A DNA stretch of 64,000 bases from Simkaniaceae bacterium (lineage in GTDB: Bacteria; Chlamydiota; Chlamydiia; Chlamydiales; Simkaniaceae): positions 1,302,001 to 1,366,000 of the forward strand of contig CP073762.1 of assembly GCA_018399055.1 (NCBI GenBank). Direction: 5' to 3'. A model generated the notes under the pieces. The model was given only the letters and a program-made list of their open reading frames with translations. It was not told the DNA's origin and did not search any database. The translations under genes were made by a program, and so were the position numbers. Shown here in pieces: positions 41,589 to 50,511 of the stretch. How positions within the stretch are numbered: the stretch's first letter is position 1; each line of letters opens with the position of its first letter.

Positions 41589-43130
41589 ATGGAAGAAACA
41601 AGACCTACAGTTCAAGAAGCTTACCTCAGACAGGCTCAAACCATGGGAAGAGACTACTACCAAAAAGTGAAAATTGGTGGTAAAAACTACTTTGTCATGG
41701 TCCTTCAAGGTGGAGACCTCTCCCGCATGCAAGCTCACGATACAGAAAAACTCAGAAATCTCTCCGAAACCTTCTTCAGCGCTCACCAAGACGCCTCAGA
41801 AACCGATTTAAACGATAGCGATATTACACATATTGACTCTGAAGGAATACACTTTAGAGAAAGAGAGACTCAGATCAGTCGTGAGACCGGAATAGGCGAA
41901 GAGGCAGAAGATCTCTTGATGGCAGAGTTTGACTCAGAGAAGGACGCTATCGTTGAACACTATAACCAAGCTAGACCAGCTCCAGTCGCTAAAGAAGCAA
42001 TTCCTGCTCAATATCGCCCCTATTTAGACGAAGAACATGAAGATGAAGACGGGTTATACGACGAAGCTGCAGTCAAACATGCTATTAATCATTACACCCT
42101 GGCTCGATTCACCCGTGTTAAAGATCTTGTTGTAAGCGCCAATCCTGGAGCTCAAGAGTCTATGGAAAGGCAACTAAGTGTCATTTCAAGCGCTCCGATT
42201 AGCTTTGAAGAAGTGATAGACCAATCCTGCGACGTTCTCAGGCAGCATATGACAGCACAAACTGTCTGGAAGGCAATGATGAACGTTCTTCTTCCAGAGC
42301 AGCTGATTTTTGTTGCTGCACCTGAGGAAGAGGAAGAAATCCGTGATCTTGAAGAAGAAGAAGAGGTTCTTCCATCAGGAAGCAGTAATGCTTTTGGACA
42401 TTTAGATTCATTAGATCCTGTCCCCCTAAGGTCAGGAGAAGCGCTTTTAGGGGAGCATAGAGATAGAGAGAATGAAGAGTTAGATCCATTTGCATCCGTC
42501 ACTCCACCACCAACTAGCGGAAATTGGTTATCTCGATTCGGATCGTACGCCTACAGTTATGTCCCATCTCGGACATCTATTCCGCTTGTAGGAAGGCTTT
42601 TCTCCGCATCCACCCCTGTTTCACGCGTTGAAGAAAACGTTGAGCTGAGGCCAATGGGAAGCCCCAGAGTTGTGGATCTAGGTTCAGGCTATAGCAGCGG
42701 TGAGGAAGAATACTCAGACTACAGCGACTATAGCAGCGAAGAAGAAGAGGACTGGATTGATCTTGACACTCTTGATTCTGGACTTCATGAGCCCTTAGCG
42801 CTGCACTCTGTTCATGAGCGTGAAGAGATCCGCATCGAAACTGTCACAGCACAACAAGTGCATAATGAATTGACTCTAGCGGCTCAAGGAGCTCCTGAAG
42901 GCAATGTCCCAGTAGCAAGCAAACAAGCTGTTGCTAGAACTGCTCTTGATAAAATTAGAGCAAAGATGAGAAAAGAAGAAGACATCCAAGCCTTCACTGC
43001 AGATGAACAGCGGATCATCAAAGAAGCAATCACTAGAAACGCTCAATGGCTTTCTCTTCCAGGGAGAAGTCATAACTCGCAGCTTACAACGATTCTAGGT
43101 GGATTAGAAACTATTTATCAAGGACATTAA
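41589..43130 (+). CDS. Hypothetical acidic protein
   Basis: This is a 513-residue protein with no recognised family. The N-terminal third has a YYQKVKIGGKNYFVMVLQGG strand block. The middle is acidic (EEEEIRDLEEEEEVLPSG). Then comes a region with a short tract alternating Tyr, Ser and Glu (EEEYSDYSDYSSEEEEDW, residues ~375-393) and a helical Lys/Ala-rich C-terminus. No signal peptide or long transmembrane helix is present. The tract resembles substrates of host kinases found in some secreted effectors, which is only a suggestion. No clear ribosome site precedes the ATG. Its stop overlaps the stop of the convergent Fe-S carrier gene. Confidence 0.68.
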   Translation: MEETRPTVQEAYLRQAQTMGRDYYQKVKIGGKNYFVMVLQGGDLSRMQAHDTEKLRNLSETFFSAHQDASETDLNDSDITHIDSEGIHFRERETQISRETGIGEEAEDLLMAEFDSEKDAIVEHYNQARPAPVAKEAIPAQYRPYLDEEHEDEDGLYDEAAVKHAINHYTLARFTRVKDLVVSANPGAQESMERQLSVISSAPISFEEVIDQSCDVLRQHMTAQTVWKAMMNVLLPEQLIFVAAPEEEEEIRDLEEEEEVLPSGSSNAFGHLDSLDPVPLRSGEALLGEHRDRENEELDPFASVTPPPTSGNWLSRFGSYAYSYVPSRTSIPLVGRLFSASTPVSRVEENVELRPMGSPRVVDLGSGYSSGEEEYSDYSDYSSEEEEDWIDLDTLDSGLHEPLALHSVHEREEIRIETVTAQQVHNELTLAAQGAPEGNVPVASKQAVARTALDKIRAKMRKEEDIQAFTADEQRIIKEAITRNAQWLSLPGRSHNSQLTTILGGLETIYQGH

Positions 43131-43693
43131 TAGCTTTGTGAACTTCCACAAGAGCAAGACCCTTTCACGTTAGGATTCGTTACCTTAAACCCTGATCCCA
43201 TCAAACCCTCCAAGTAATCAATCTCACATCCGAGTAGCCGTTGAAGCATCTTTCGATTCACAAAAATCTTAACACCCTGAGAATTAAAGGTTTCATCATT
43301 ATCTGTTGGTTTTTCAGAAAAATCGAGAACATATTCGAAGCCACCACATCCACCCGGCTTATCAGCAAAGCGGAGAGCCCATCCTTCTTTTTTATCAGCA
43401 GCCAAAATTGCCTTGAATTTTTCAGCGGCCCTCTTAGTCATTGAGATCGTTGTCGGATCACTTTTTTCCTCAATCACCTGATTCAGCGTCTTTAGAAGGC
43501 TTTCAATCTCATCATCAGAATAGCCATGACCAAGCATTCCGACCTCAAGGGTCTCCCAAGTCGAAGCTTGGCATCCAACACATTGCAATCCCGCGTTTGA
43601 GAGCTCCTGAGCAATCCTCTGGCTCTTTTGGGGGTATTTCCCCAGAATCGAGTCGATCGTCATATCTCGTGTGATTTGGTCTTTAGTAGTCAA
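43127..43693 (-). CDS. DUF1858 domain fused to A-type Fe-S cluster carrier (HesB/IscA family)
   Basis: This protein has about 188 residues. Residues ~5-70 are a DUF1858 domain (MTIDSILGKYPQKSQRI, Cys38 and Cys41 in QCVGCQ). Residues ~82-188 are an A-type carrier with its three cluster cysteines: C116 (GGCGGFEY), C180 and C182 (GSCSCGSS). It should pass [2Fe-2S] or [4Fe-4S] clusters to client proteins. I propose a TTG start at 43693 because AAGGA lies upstream and the ferredoxin gene ends only 8 bases later. The frame extends to 43744 and an ATG lies at 43663. The ferredoxin neighbour fits a shared electron or cluster role. Confidence 0.8.
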   Translation of the reverse strand: MTTKDQITRDMTIDSILGKYPQKSQRIAQELSNAGLQCVGCQASTWETLEVGMLGHGYSDDEIESLLKTLNQVIEEKSDPTTISMTKRAAEKFKAILAADKKEGWALRFADKPGGCGGFEYVLDFSEKPTDNDETFNSQGVKIFVNRKMLQRLLGCEIDYLEGLMGSGFKVTNPNVKGSCSCGSSQSY

Positions 43694-43940
43694 TTTTAAC
43701 AGTTCCTTGTTTAATCGAGCACTGACAAGCAAGACGCTCTTCATCGGTCTCCCCTAAGAAATCAAGCTCCTCTTGAGTGGGTTCAGAGAGGTTCTCATTC
43801 CCCTCTTTTACTTCAATCACGCACGTACCACAAACCCCTTCTGTGCAAGCAAAGGGGACGCCTGCTTCCTCGCAGGGGTCTTTTAGAGGAGAGCCATCTT
43901 CGATCTCCACCTCATCTTCATTCAGGATTAGCTTAGCCAT
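43683..43940 (-). CDS. [2Fe-2S] ferredoxin
   Basis: This 85-residue ferredoxin of plant/adrenodoxin type has the cluster motif C-x4-C-x2-C with C32, C37 and C40 (FACTEGVCGTC) and the last ligand near C72 (RLACQC). The rest is acidic. It should act as a small electron carrier. The ATG at 43940 is chosen because AAAAGG precedes it and the longer frame to 44006 adds an unrelated hydrophobic stretch. Its stop overlaps the start of the Fe-S carrier gene, so the two are coupled. Confidence 0.88.
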   Translation of the reverse strand: MAKLILNEDEVEIEDGSPLKDPCEEAGVPFACTEGVCGTCVIEVKEGNENLSEPTQEELDFLGETDEERLACQCSIKQGTVKIDY

Positions 43941-44050
43941 ATCATCTATACCTTTTAGGCTAGAATTAAAGCCGATTAGGAGAAAAAACTCAAGAGCCAA
44001 TTGCAAAACTCCTAATCAGTCGATTTTTGCAAATGGCTCTCAAGAAAAAG

Positions 44051-44080
44051 AAAGGCAGGCTCCTTGAGGAGCCTGCCTTT
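44051..44080. terminator. Strong terminator hairpin
   Basis: AAAGGCAGGCTCC and GGAGCCTGCCTTT form a perfect 13-bp stem with loop TTGA. On the minus strand it is followed by CTTTTTCTTG, so it ends the coiled-coil gene at 44107. Confidence 0.88.
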
Positions 44081-44106
44081 ACAAGTAAGAATGATTCAAA
44101 TAAAAA

Positions 44107-44316
44107 TTACATCCCTTCTAAATGCTCCTGAGGCACAATAGCCCCTTCAGCAAGAAGTTCTTCAGCGGTCGCTTTCAAGGTCTCGATCCCCTCAGGGAAC
44201 CCGACCTCAACAAGAAGACCATTTAAATAGGTCAATTCTGCTTCTAAAAGGTCTACTTGACTCTCTAGAGTCGCTACACGCGTTCTAAGCTCTTCATTAT
44301 TAAGGTTTTTATCCAT
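44107..44316 (-). CDS. Small coiled-coil protein
   Basis: A 69-residue protein. Residues ~8-36 form a heptad coiled coil (LRTRVATLESQVDLLEAELTYL), followed by a short Gly/Pro turn and an acidic helix. It has a complete gene layout: a TTGAGA/TATAAT promoter, an AAGGAGG ribosome site 7 bases ahead of the ATG and a strong terminator. High expression is therefore likely. It slightly recalls SlyX-like or secretion-chaperone-size proteins, but I cannot assign a function. Confidence 0.78.
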   Translation of the reverse strand: MDKNLNNEELRTRVATLESQVDLLEAELTYLNGLLVEVGFPEGIETLKATAEELLAEGAIVPQEHLEGM

Positions 44317-44360
44317 TTGAAGCCTCCTTAGGCTATTATTTTGTTATTAATATACCCTCC

Positions 44361-44389
44361 ATTATATGACTTTTGTCCCTATTTCTCAA
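44361..44389 (-). promoter_or_regulatory. Promoter of the coiled-coil gene at 44107-44316
   Basis: On the minus strand TTGAGA (44389-44384) and TATAAT (44366-44361) are 17 bases apart. This is the best match to a sigma-70-type promoter in the window. Confidence 0.75.
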
Positions 44390-44526
44390 ATAAAACCCCA
44401 GATTATTAATAACCTAAATAGTTTTATTAATAAACTAGACCTAACATAACGCTTCTGATAACGCTACCTTATTATATTCAGCATATTACGTGATAATTAA
44501 AAATTATTCATTTTTAATAATAAAAA

Positions 44527-44535
44527 TGTTATAAT
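44527..44535 (+). promoter_or_regulatory. Extended -10 promoter for the gene at 44586
   Basis: TGTTATAAT is a perfect extended -10. The region around it is very AT-rich and no good -35 is seen. The leader would be about 44 bases and ends in AAAAGGTGA before the ATG. Confidence 0.6.
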
Positions 44536-44585
44536 AGTTGTCAAAGCAAACAAAAACATATTAAAAAACATAAAAGGTGAAAAAA

Positions 44586-47500
44586 ATGGAACAAGCAAGA
44601 CTAACAAGAAGCGCTTCTTTTAGCGGACAACTACCAAGAGCTCAAGGCCTAGAGAGACCTGAAGGCAGAATGCGTAGATCTAACTCTACGGGCAACCTGA
44701 GAGCTGTAGAGGTTCTCCCTATAGTAACTCCATCAAAACAACAAATTGGAACTGCTTTTGGGATCGGGACCAGCGAGCTTGCTGCAGGACCTTCATCACT
44801 AAAAGATGGGCAAGCTCTTCTAAATCAAGACTTTTCTAGGTGGGATCTATCGGCAACTGCTGCCAAAGCAAATACAACTTATAGCGGTCTTGGTAAAACA
44901 CTTCTAGTTGGACTAAAATCCATCTGGAATTTTGTTTTTAGTGGGTCTCAACTCGTTACAGATGCAAAAGCTAATCAAGAACTTCTAAAGAACCCTGTTC
45001 TAGCGACTGATGCTATTTCTTATCTAGCTGGTCTTAGAGCTAAGGGAGTAACTGTCGATGTTAGTCAGTATCGTGATGATAAGCTTGTGAGAGCTAAAGG
45101 TACTGAAGTAGACCTTATGGGTGCTAGAACTTACGAAGAAGCATTCATTGATTCTGCAGCAGCTTTTGAAGAAAGAGTTCCAGAAAACATGCGAAAGAAG
45201 CTTCAAGGACCCGCAGACATTTTTGCTTCAAGACAAACATCTATTGCACAACTAGAAGCTGCAATGAACGCAATCTCAGCCTTAGCACCATCATTTGATG
45301 CACAAAGGCAAATGGTTGCTGCTGTTACACACAACATCGCAATGCAAGCTGGTATTATCACTCCAGCTGGAGAAATCACCAATCAAGAAGGAATGAACTT
45401 CCTAGTCGATCAAATGAGCAGCCTATGGATTCAATCAGCTCCTGTTGGAGATAATGCCACTCCATACGCCGTAACTAAATTTGCAGATAAAATTGCAACA
45501 AACTTTGATGCTAATAAGCCTGAATCTTTCGGCGCAATTTATGATGATGTTAGAGCTCATGCACAGCTTTTCGCTGAAGCCTCGCTTACAGAGAAACCAG
45601 GTGAAGAGGTAGACGCTGAAGAATACGATGCAGCAGTAGCAAACACTGTAGCTCGTTTTGAGACTCAAATCTGGGATTCTCTAAAGGCAAACGACACATT
45701 CAAAGGTAAAATGAAATCTGCCGTTCAAACCATCACTACAGAACACACAAGACTTCACAACTACGCTTTGACAACCGATACGGTTGCAGAAACAGTTGTT
45801 GAAAGTTTCCAACAGATTTCAGAATCTAACCGAGGCAACCAGTCTGGAGAAGAGTTCTTCAGGAAACAGCTTGGATTTCTTGGAACCAGAATGCCTAACG
45901 AAATGTTCAGCATCCTTAAAGGCTTTACTTCTGAAGAAGTTGGAGCAGGAACACAAACAATGTCTTTAGAACGCCTCCACGCAATCGACCCAAGCTTGGC
46001 TCGAGTAGGTGGATCTATGAGCGCTTCTGAGCTATTAACAGCAATGGAAATTGATGAAACTGCAGATGGCAGCGACGTCACATTTGATGAGGCTGGTGGT
46101 GATATCTATGCTGTTCTAGCGGGATATGACATTACTACAGACGAAAATGGCGCCAATATTACAGGAATGTGGAATAAACAATTCACCCCTGAAACACTTG
46201 CAGCTACCCTGACTCGTGCCGGATGGCACCAGACAGAAGTACAGCGCTTGGTATCTAACTTTGATCCAGATACTAGAACAGTAGCACCACATAAAGATAA
46301 CGCCACTTTTACCACAGCTGAAGCGCTTCAAGATACTCTAGAGAATGCCGGTATCCCTGCTGATCAGGCGCAAGTCATCACAGCTAACTTTGATCCTGCT
46401 ACGCAAATGGTAGACACCTCTGCTGTTGTTAAGGATGCTAAAGGATCTGCTGCTCTTCCAAAAGAGATGGTTCCTTCTAATGTCCTTCTTGCTGAGGTTG
46501 TTAGAAACCATACTAGCGGAGACCCAGCAGAAGTAGACGTTTTCGCAGTATTTACAGATTTAAGACTGCTTGAGCAGAGAGCAGTAGACACTGAAACGGA
46601 ACGAGGAGAAGGATGCACTGAGGCAGAAGCAAAAGCTGCTCTATTTGATCGTTGGGTTGGATACTCTAATGGTGGAATCATGGGGCAGTACCAAAATGCT
46701 CTTGACTTCATGAGAGTTGAAGATGCTCCTTCTACGCGAGCACTTGAGCATTATAATGCGGCTGGAAAGCAAGAAGAAATCAATGCACTTAGCGGCCATC
46801 TTGCTGCCTTAAGAGGCCTTGCAACCCAAGGAACTGTTAGCGAAGAGCTACGAGCAGCTAGGCTTGCTGGTGAAGAAACTCAAGCGTTAGAGCTTCAAGA
46901 TGCTTATGCTCAAACTCTAGGGCTCATTGCAACTAGAGACATCGATACTGATGCTCTTGAAGGACGATTCAACCTACAAACTAAAGATTACTACAGCATG
47001 CTAAGTAAAGCTCTTGGACTCCGTGAAGCAGGAACTACAGGTTCTGCAACACTTACAAGAGAATTGCTCAATCACCTTAAAGCTCAGGATGAGGAAGAGG
47101 GAGTTGATGCAAATAGCCAGGCAGCATACCTGCTCATCACCGAAGGAAAAATCTCTTGGAATGAGTACATGGATCTTTACGCCAGCTCTCAAGCAGTCAA
47201 AGATGCTGATGCGAGAGTCATGGAAATGCTTGACGGAATCACTTCTGATGCACACGGCATCGACACCATCAGCATGACGCTAAGAGGTCTTGAAGAAGGC
47301 GTTACTCTAGCACGATTCACTGATCAAGTCGGTGAGTTCAGAACGTACCTTCAAGATACGGCTCAACCCGCACTGACTCAGCACATGGCTGAAGTTCAGA
47401 CTCCTATTTACATGATTGATAACGACAATGTTGATGGTTTAGTTGCCGCTGCTAATACACTGGGCGTACCTGTTCTTGCTCAGATGATTATACAGGCAAT

Positions 47501-47936
47501 CAATCCAAGTGCAGATGAGGCTACAAAAGCACATCTTCTAGCTAACATTCAAGGTGACCTTAGTAACTTAGCAGTACCTGAGCAAAGAGTTGGTGCAGCT
47601 GCCCACCTTAAGGGCATCGTTGAGGCAAGCAGACTTCCAAGAGAGGCTCTTGTTGTTGATCAAGGATTACTAGGTCAAGTTCTTGGCGAAGAGGAAGCAG
47701 TTATCCTCGATGTTGAAGAAGATGCAGGAATTGATGCAGAAGCTCTAATTGCTCGACTTGGCGAAGGTCAAGTGGCTGTTGCTCGCGACTTAGCTGCAAC
47801 TGCTCTAGGAAGAGCTCTTACAGCTGATGATGATCAGCTTGTTGCCGATATTTCTCTTCAGCTAACTCTTCTTCGACAAGAAGATACTAGAGAAGCTGCT
47901 AGAGTTCAACTAGGAGTACTTTTAAACCAGGGATAA
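44586..47936 (+). CDS. Large hypothetical protein, effector-like
   Basis: This 1116-residue protein has no recognised family. The first ~60 residues are basic, Ser/Arg/Pro-rich and unstructured (LTRSASFSGQLPRAQGLERP, RRSNSTGNL), the kind of start seen in type III effectors. The rest is helical, Ala/Glu-rich, without a signal peptide. A region at ~536-615 contains two copies of a ~38-residue unit (FTPETLAATLTRAGW..., then NFDP and FTTAEALQDTLENAGI..., then NFDP). The ATG at 44586 has AAAAGG ahead; a GTG at 44577 is the first codon of the open frame. A strong terminator follows. Secretion is an inference. Confidence 0.72.
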   Translation: MEQARLTRSASFSGQLPRAQGLERPEGRMRRSNSTGNLRAVEVLPIVTPSKQQIGTAFGIGTSELAAGPSSLKDGQALLNQDFSRWDLSATAAKANTTYSGLGKTLLVGLKSIWNFVFSGSQLVTDAKANQELLKNPVLATDAISYLAGLRAKGVTVDVSQYRDDKLVRAKGTEVDLMGARTYEEAFIDSAAAFEERVPENMRKKLQGPADIFASRQTSIAQLEAAMNAISALAPSFDAQRQMVAAVTHNIAMQAGIITPAGEITNQEGMNFLVDQMSSLWIQSAPVGDNATPYAVTKFADKIATNFDANKPESFGAIYDDVRAHAQLFAEASLTEKPGEEVDAEEYDAAVANTVARFETQIWDSLKANDTFKGKMKSAVQTITTEHTRLHNYALTTDTVAETVVESFQQISESNRGNQSGEEFFRKQLGFLGTRMPNEMFSILKGFTSEEVGAGTQTMSLERLHAIDPSLARVGGSMSASELLTAMEIDETADGSDVTFDEAGGDIYAVLAGYDITTDENGANITGMWNKQFTPETLAATLTRAGWHQTEVQRLVSNFDPDTRTVAPHKDNATFTTAEALQDTLENAGIPADQAQVITANFDPATQMVDTSAVVKDAKGSAALPKEMVPSNVLLAEVVRNHTSGDPAEVDVFAVFTDLRLLEQRAVDTETERGEGCTEAEAKAALFDRWVGYSNGGIMGQYQNALDFMRVEDAPSTRALEHYNAAGKQEEINALSGHLAALRGLATQGTVSEELRAARLAGEETQALELQDAYAQTLGLIATRDIDTDALEGRFNLQTKDYYSMLSKALGLREAGTTGSATLTRELLNHLKAQDEEEGVDANSQAAYLLITEGKISWNEYMDLYASSQAVKDADARVMEMLDGITSDAHGIDTISMTLRGLEEGVTLARFTDQVGEFRTYLQDTAQPALTQHMAEVQTPIYMIDNDNVDGLVAAANTLGVPVLAQMIIQAINPSADEATKAHLLANIQGDLSNLAVPEQRVGAAAHLKGIVEASRLPREALVVDQGLLGQVLGEEEAVILDVEEDAGIDAEALIARLGEGQVAVARDLAATALGRALTADDDQLVADISLQLTLLRQEDTREAARVQLGVLLNQG

Positions 47937-47970
47937 TTCCTAGTTAAGAGTTGCTTCTAAAGCACATTCT

Positions 47971-48007
47971 AAAAAGGCCCGTGTGAGATTCACACGGGCC
48001 TTTTTTT
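47971..48007. terminator. Bidirectional terminator
   Basis: AAAAAGGCCCGTGTGA pairs with TCACACGGGCC plus seven T. It serves the plus-strand gene ending at 47936 and, on the other strand, lpdA, whose stop codon overlaps the T-run. Confidence 0.92.
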
Positions 48008-49379
48008 ACATATGAATTGGTTTTGAAGTGAGGGCTAGGGCTGCTTCTTTAATGGCCTCGGAAAGCGTCGGATGGGCATGACAGGTGCGCGCAAGATCAG
48101 CTGCTGTAGCCCGTTTTTCAAGGGCGAGGGTAGCTTCAGCAATCAATTCCCCAGCATGGGCTGAGATGATATGGACACCTAGCAACACCCCACTCTTTGC
48201 GTCTGCAATCATTTTGACAAAGCCAAAATCGTCCCCACTGCAGCGTGCGCGGGAATTTGCTTTAAACGGAAACTTTCCTGTTTTGATGGAAAGCCCCATC
48301 CCCTTAGCCTCAGCCTCGGTCAAGCCTACAGCTCCCACCTCCGGATGGGTATAGACGACGCTAGGAATCGCAATATACTCGATATGGGGGCTCTGTCCGG
48401 CGATGATCTCCGCCGCCGCATACCCTTCCTCTGAGGCCTTATGAGCCAGCATGGGCCCGTCAACGATATCCCCAATCGCGTAGATATGAGGCTGAGAGGT
48501 GCGGAAGTTATCATCAATCGGGACGAATCCCCGCTGATCCGGAGTGATTTGAGCAGCTTCCAGCCCAAGTCCCCGGGTGTAGGGGCGACGGCCGACCGCA
48601 ACAAGAACAAGCTCTGCAGAGAGAGTCTCTCCCCCTTCGATGGAGAGCTTGACCCCTGAGGAAGTCACCTCGGCACTTGACACCTTAGAGGAAAGTTGGA
48701 AGGTGAGTCCCTGCTTTGTGAGGGTTTGCTCTAAGGCTTTTGAAATCGCGTCATCAAGGGTCGGGCAGATCTTATCGAGGAATTCTACGAAGTGGACCTC
48801 AGTGCCCAGACGGCTATAGACCGAACCAAGCTCCACGCCGATAATGCCTGCACCTACAACGATCATCTTTTTCGGGACCTCTTTGAGAGCAAGCGCCCCT
48901 GTTGAGGAGAGGACGCGCTTTTCATCAAAGGGGAGAAAAGGGAGCGGGGTTGGCTCGGACCCGGTCGCTAGAATGAAGTTTTTTGAAGCGTAGTCTTGCC
49001 CTTCAACTGTAATCGTATGAGGATCTTTAAAGGTTGCTGTCCCCTTGATATGGGTCACTTTATTCTTCTTAAAGAGCCCTTCAATTCCCATATTGAATCC
49101 CGAAACCACTTCCTCTTTCCGTTTCATCATTTGGGAAAAGTTGATTTTAGGAGTAGCTTCAATCCCATGGGTTTTCCCCTCATGGAGTAGATTGTAGTAC
49201 ATTTCAGAGGATTGCAAGAGACACTTTGAAGGAATACATCCTATATTCAGGCACGTCCCACCGAGAACTTTTTCCTTTTCAACACAGGCCGTTTTTAAAC
49301 CGAGTTGAGCAGCACGAATTGCAGCAACATACCCTCCCGGTCCGGACCCAATGATCACCACATCAAAGGAATCAGCCAT
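48006..49379 (-). CDS. lpdA: Dihydrolipoamide dehydrogenase
   Basis: This is the E3 flavoenzyme that reoxidises lipoamide with NAD+. It has 457 residues. The FAD motif is [12 protein letters not shown], the redox disulfide is [13 protein letters not shown] (C43, C48), the NAD motif [12 protein letters not shown], and the C-terminal base pair is [10 protein letters not shown]. As the third gene of the sucA-sucB operon it should serve the 2-oxoglutarate complex and perhaps pyruvate dehydrogenase too. The ATG at 49379 lies 8 bases inside sucB with GGAG ahead. Confidence 0.97.
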   Translation of the reverse strand: MADSFDVVIIGSGPGGYVAAIRAAQLGLKTACVEKEKVLGGTCLNIGCIPSKCLLQSSEMYYNLLHEGKTHGIEATPKINFSQMMKRKEEVVSGFNMGIEGLFKKNKVTHIKGTATFKDPHTITVEGQDYASKNFILATGSEPTPLPFLPFDEKRVLSSTGALALKEVPKKMIVVGAGIIGVELGSVYSRLGTEVHFVEFLDKICPTLDDAISKALEQTLTKQGLTFQLSSKVSSAEVTSSGVKLSIEGGETLSAELVLVAVGRRPYTRGLGLEAAQITPDQRGFVPIDDNFRTSQPHIYAIGDIVDGPMLAHKASEEGYAAAEIIAGQSPHIEYIAIPSVVYTHPEVGAVGLTEAEAKGMGLSIKTGKFPFKANSRARCSGDDFGFVKMIADAKSGVLLGVHIISAHAGELIAEATLALEKRATAADLARTCHAHPTLSEAIKEAALALTSKPIHM

Positions 49380-50511
49380 CGGTTTCTCCAAGGAGGAGGC
49401 GTTCGGGCTTTTCGAGCATTTCTTTCACCCGTACCAAGAAGGTCACAGCTTCCTTGCCGTCAACAATCCGATGGTCATAGCTGAGCGCCAAATACATCAT
49501 CGGGCGAATTTCGATTTTTCCATCGATAACAACAGCTCTCTGGACGATGTTATGCATCCCTAAAATGGCGCTTTGTGGAGGATTGATAATGGGTGTTGAA
49601 AGCATGGATCCAAAGACTCCCCCATTCGTGATAGTAAAGGTTCCCCCCTGAAGATCTTCAATGGAAATCTTCCCTTCGCGTGCTTTTGCAGCAAACTCCT
49701 GAATCCCTTTTTCGATCCCTGCAAAAGAAAGCTTTTCAGCATTGCGAAGAACGGGAACCATCAGCCCTTTGGGCGTCGATACCGAAATGCTAATATGGCA
49801 TCCGTCATTGTAAACGATCTCGTCTCCATCGATAAATCCATTCACATCAGGAAGCTCTTTTAATGCAGCAACACAAGACTTCACAAAAAAAGACATAAAT
49901 CCAAGTTTCACGTCGTGTTTCTTTAAAAAGAGATCTTTTTCGCGCGAACGGATCTCCATGACTGCCGACATATCGACTTCGTTAAAGGTGGTGAGCATCG
50001 CAGTGGTATTCTTTACCTCAACAAGACGCTTTGCAATCGTCCTGCGCAGACCACTCATGCGCTTTCGGGTTTGTCCTGCCTGAAGAGGGGCTTTAGGTTG
50101 AGCAGGCTTTGAAGGAGGAGAGACAGCTGTGGGTGTTTCCTTTCCAAGAGATGCAACAAAGGACTCTGGAGATTTTCTAGCCCCTCCACCTGCAACTTCT
50201 TTCTTTGGAGGGGGCGGCGCTTCGACTTTCTTCTCTTCTTTTTTTGCAGCTGCAGATGGGGCTGCTTCCCCTTTTCCTTCGGTATCAACATAGCCAATAA
50301 TTTGATTGGGAGTGACGACATCATCCACTGAAACAGTGAGATGCAAAACGCCTCCTTCTGGAGCATAAAGAACCTGATTCACTTTGTCGGTTTCAAGTTC
50401 AAGAATCTCTTCTTCTTTATTTACAAAGGTACCGTTTTCTTTCATGATTGCTGCAACAATCGCTTCAGTAACCGACTCCCCTGCTGTGGGAACTTGGATG
50501 TCTACTTTCAT
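49372..50511 (-). CDS. sucB: Dihydrolipoamide succinyltransferase (E2 of 2-oxoglutarate dehydrogenase)
   Basis: This 379-residue E2 has one N-terminal lipoyl domain with Lys43 in ELETDKVNQ, a Pro/Lys/Ala-rich linker, a peripheral subunit-binding segment that looks short or degenerate ([16 protein letters not shown]), and the catalytic domain ending [12 protein letters not shown] (His347, Asp351). The catalytic motif fits succinyltransferases. It joins sucA by a 4-base overlap and lpdA by an 8-base overlap. Confidence 0.94.
   Translation of the reverse strand: MKVDIQVPTAGESVTEAIVAAIMKENGTFVNKEEEILELETDKVNQVLYAPEGGVLHLTVSVDDVVTPNQIIGYVDTEGKGEAAPSAAAKKEEKKVEAPPPPKKEVAGGGARKSPESFVASLGKETPTAVSPPSKPAQPKAPLQAGQTRKRMSGLRRTIAKRLVEVKNTTAMLTTFNEVDMSAVMEIRSREKDLFLKKHDVKLGFMSFFVKSCVAALKELPDVNGFIDGDEIVYNDGCHISISVSTPKGLMVPVLRNAEKLSFAGIEKGIQEFAAKAREGKISIEDLQGGTFTITNGGVFGSMLSTPIINPPQSAILGMHNIVQRAVVIDGKIEIRPMMYLALSYDHRIVDGKEAVTFLVRVKEMLEKPERLLLGETDG

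Noticed and set aside
46060-46180. EF-hand-like loops in the 1116-residue protein (DETADGSDVTFDE and TTDENGANIT)
   Set aside because: The acidic positions are out of register with a 12-residue EF loop; chance acidity is more likely.
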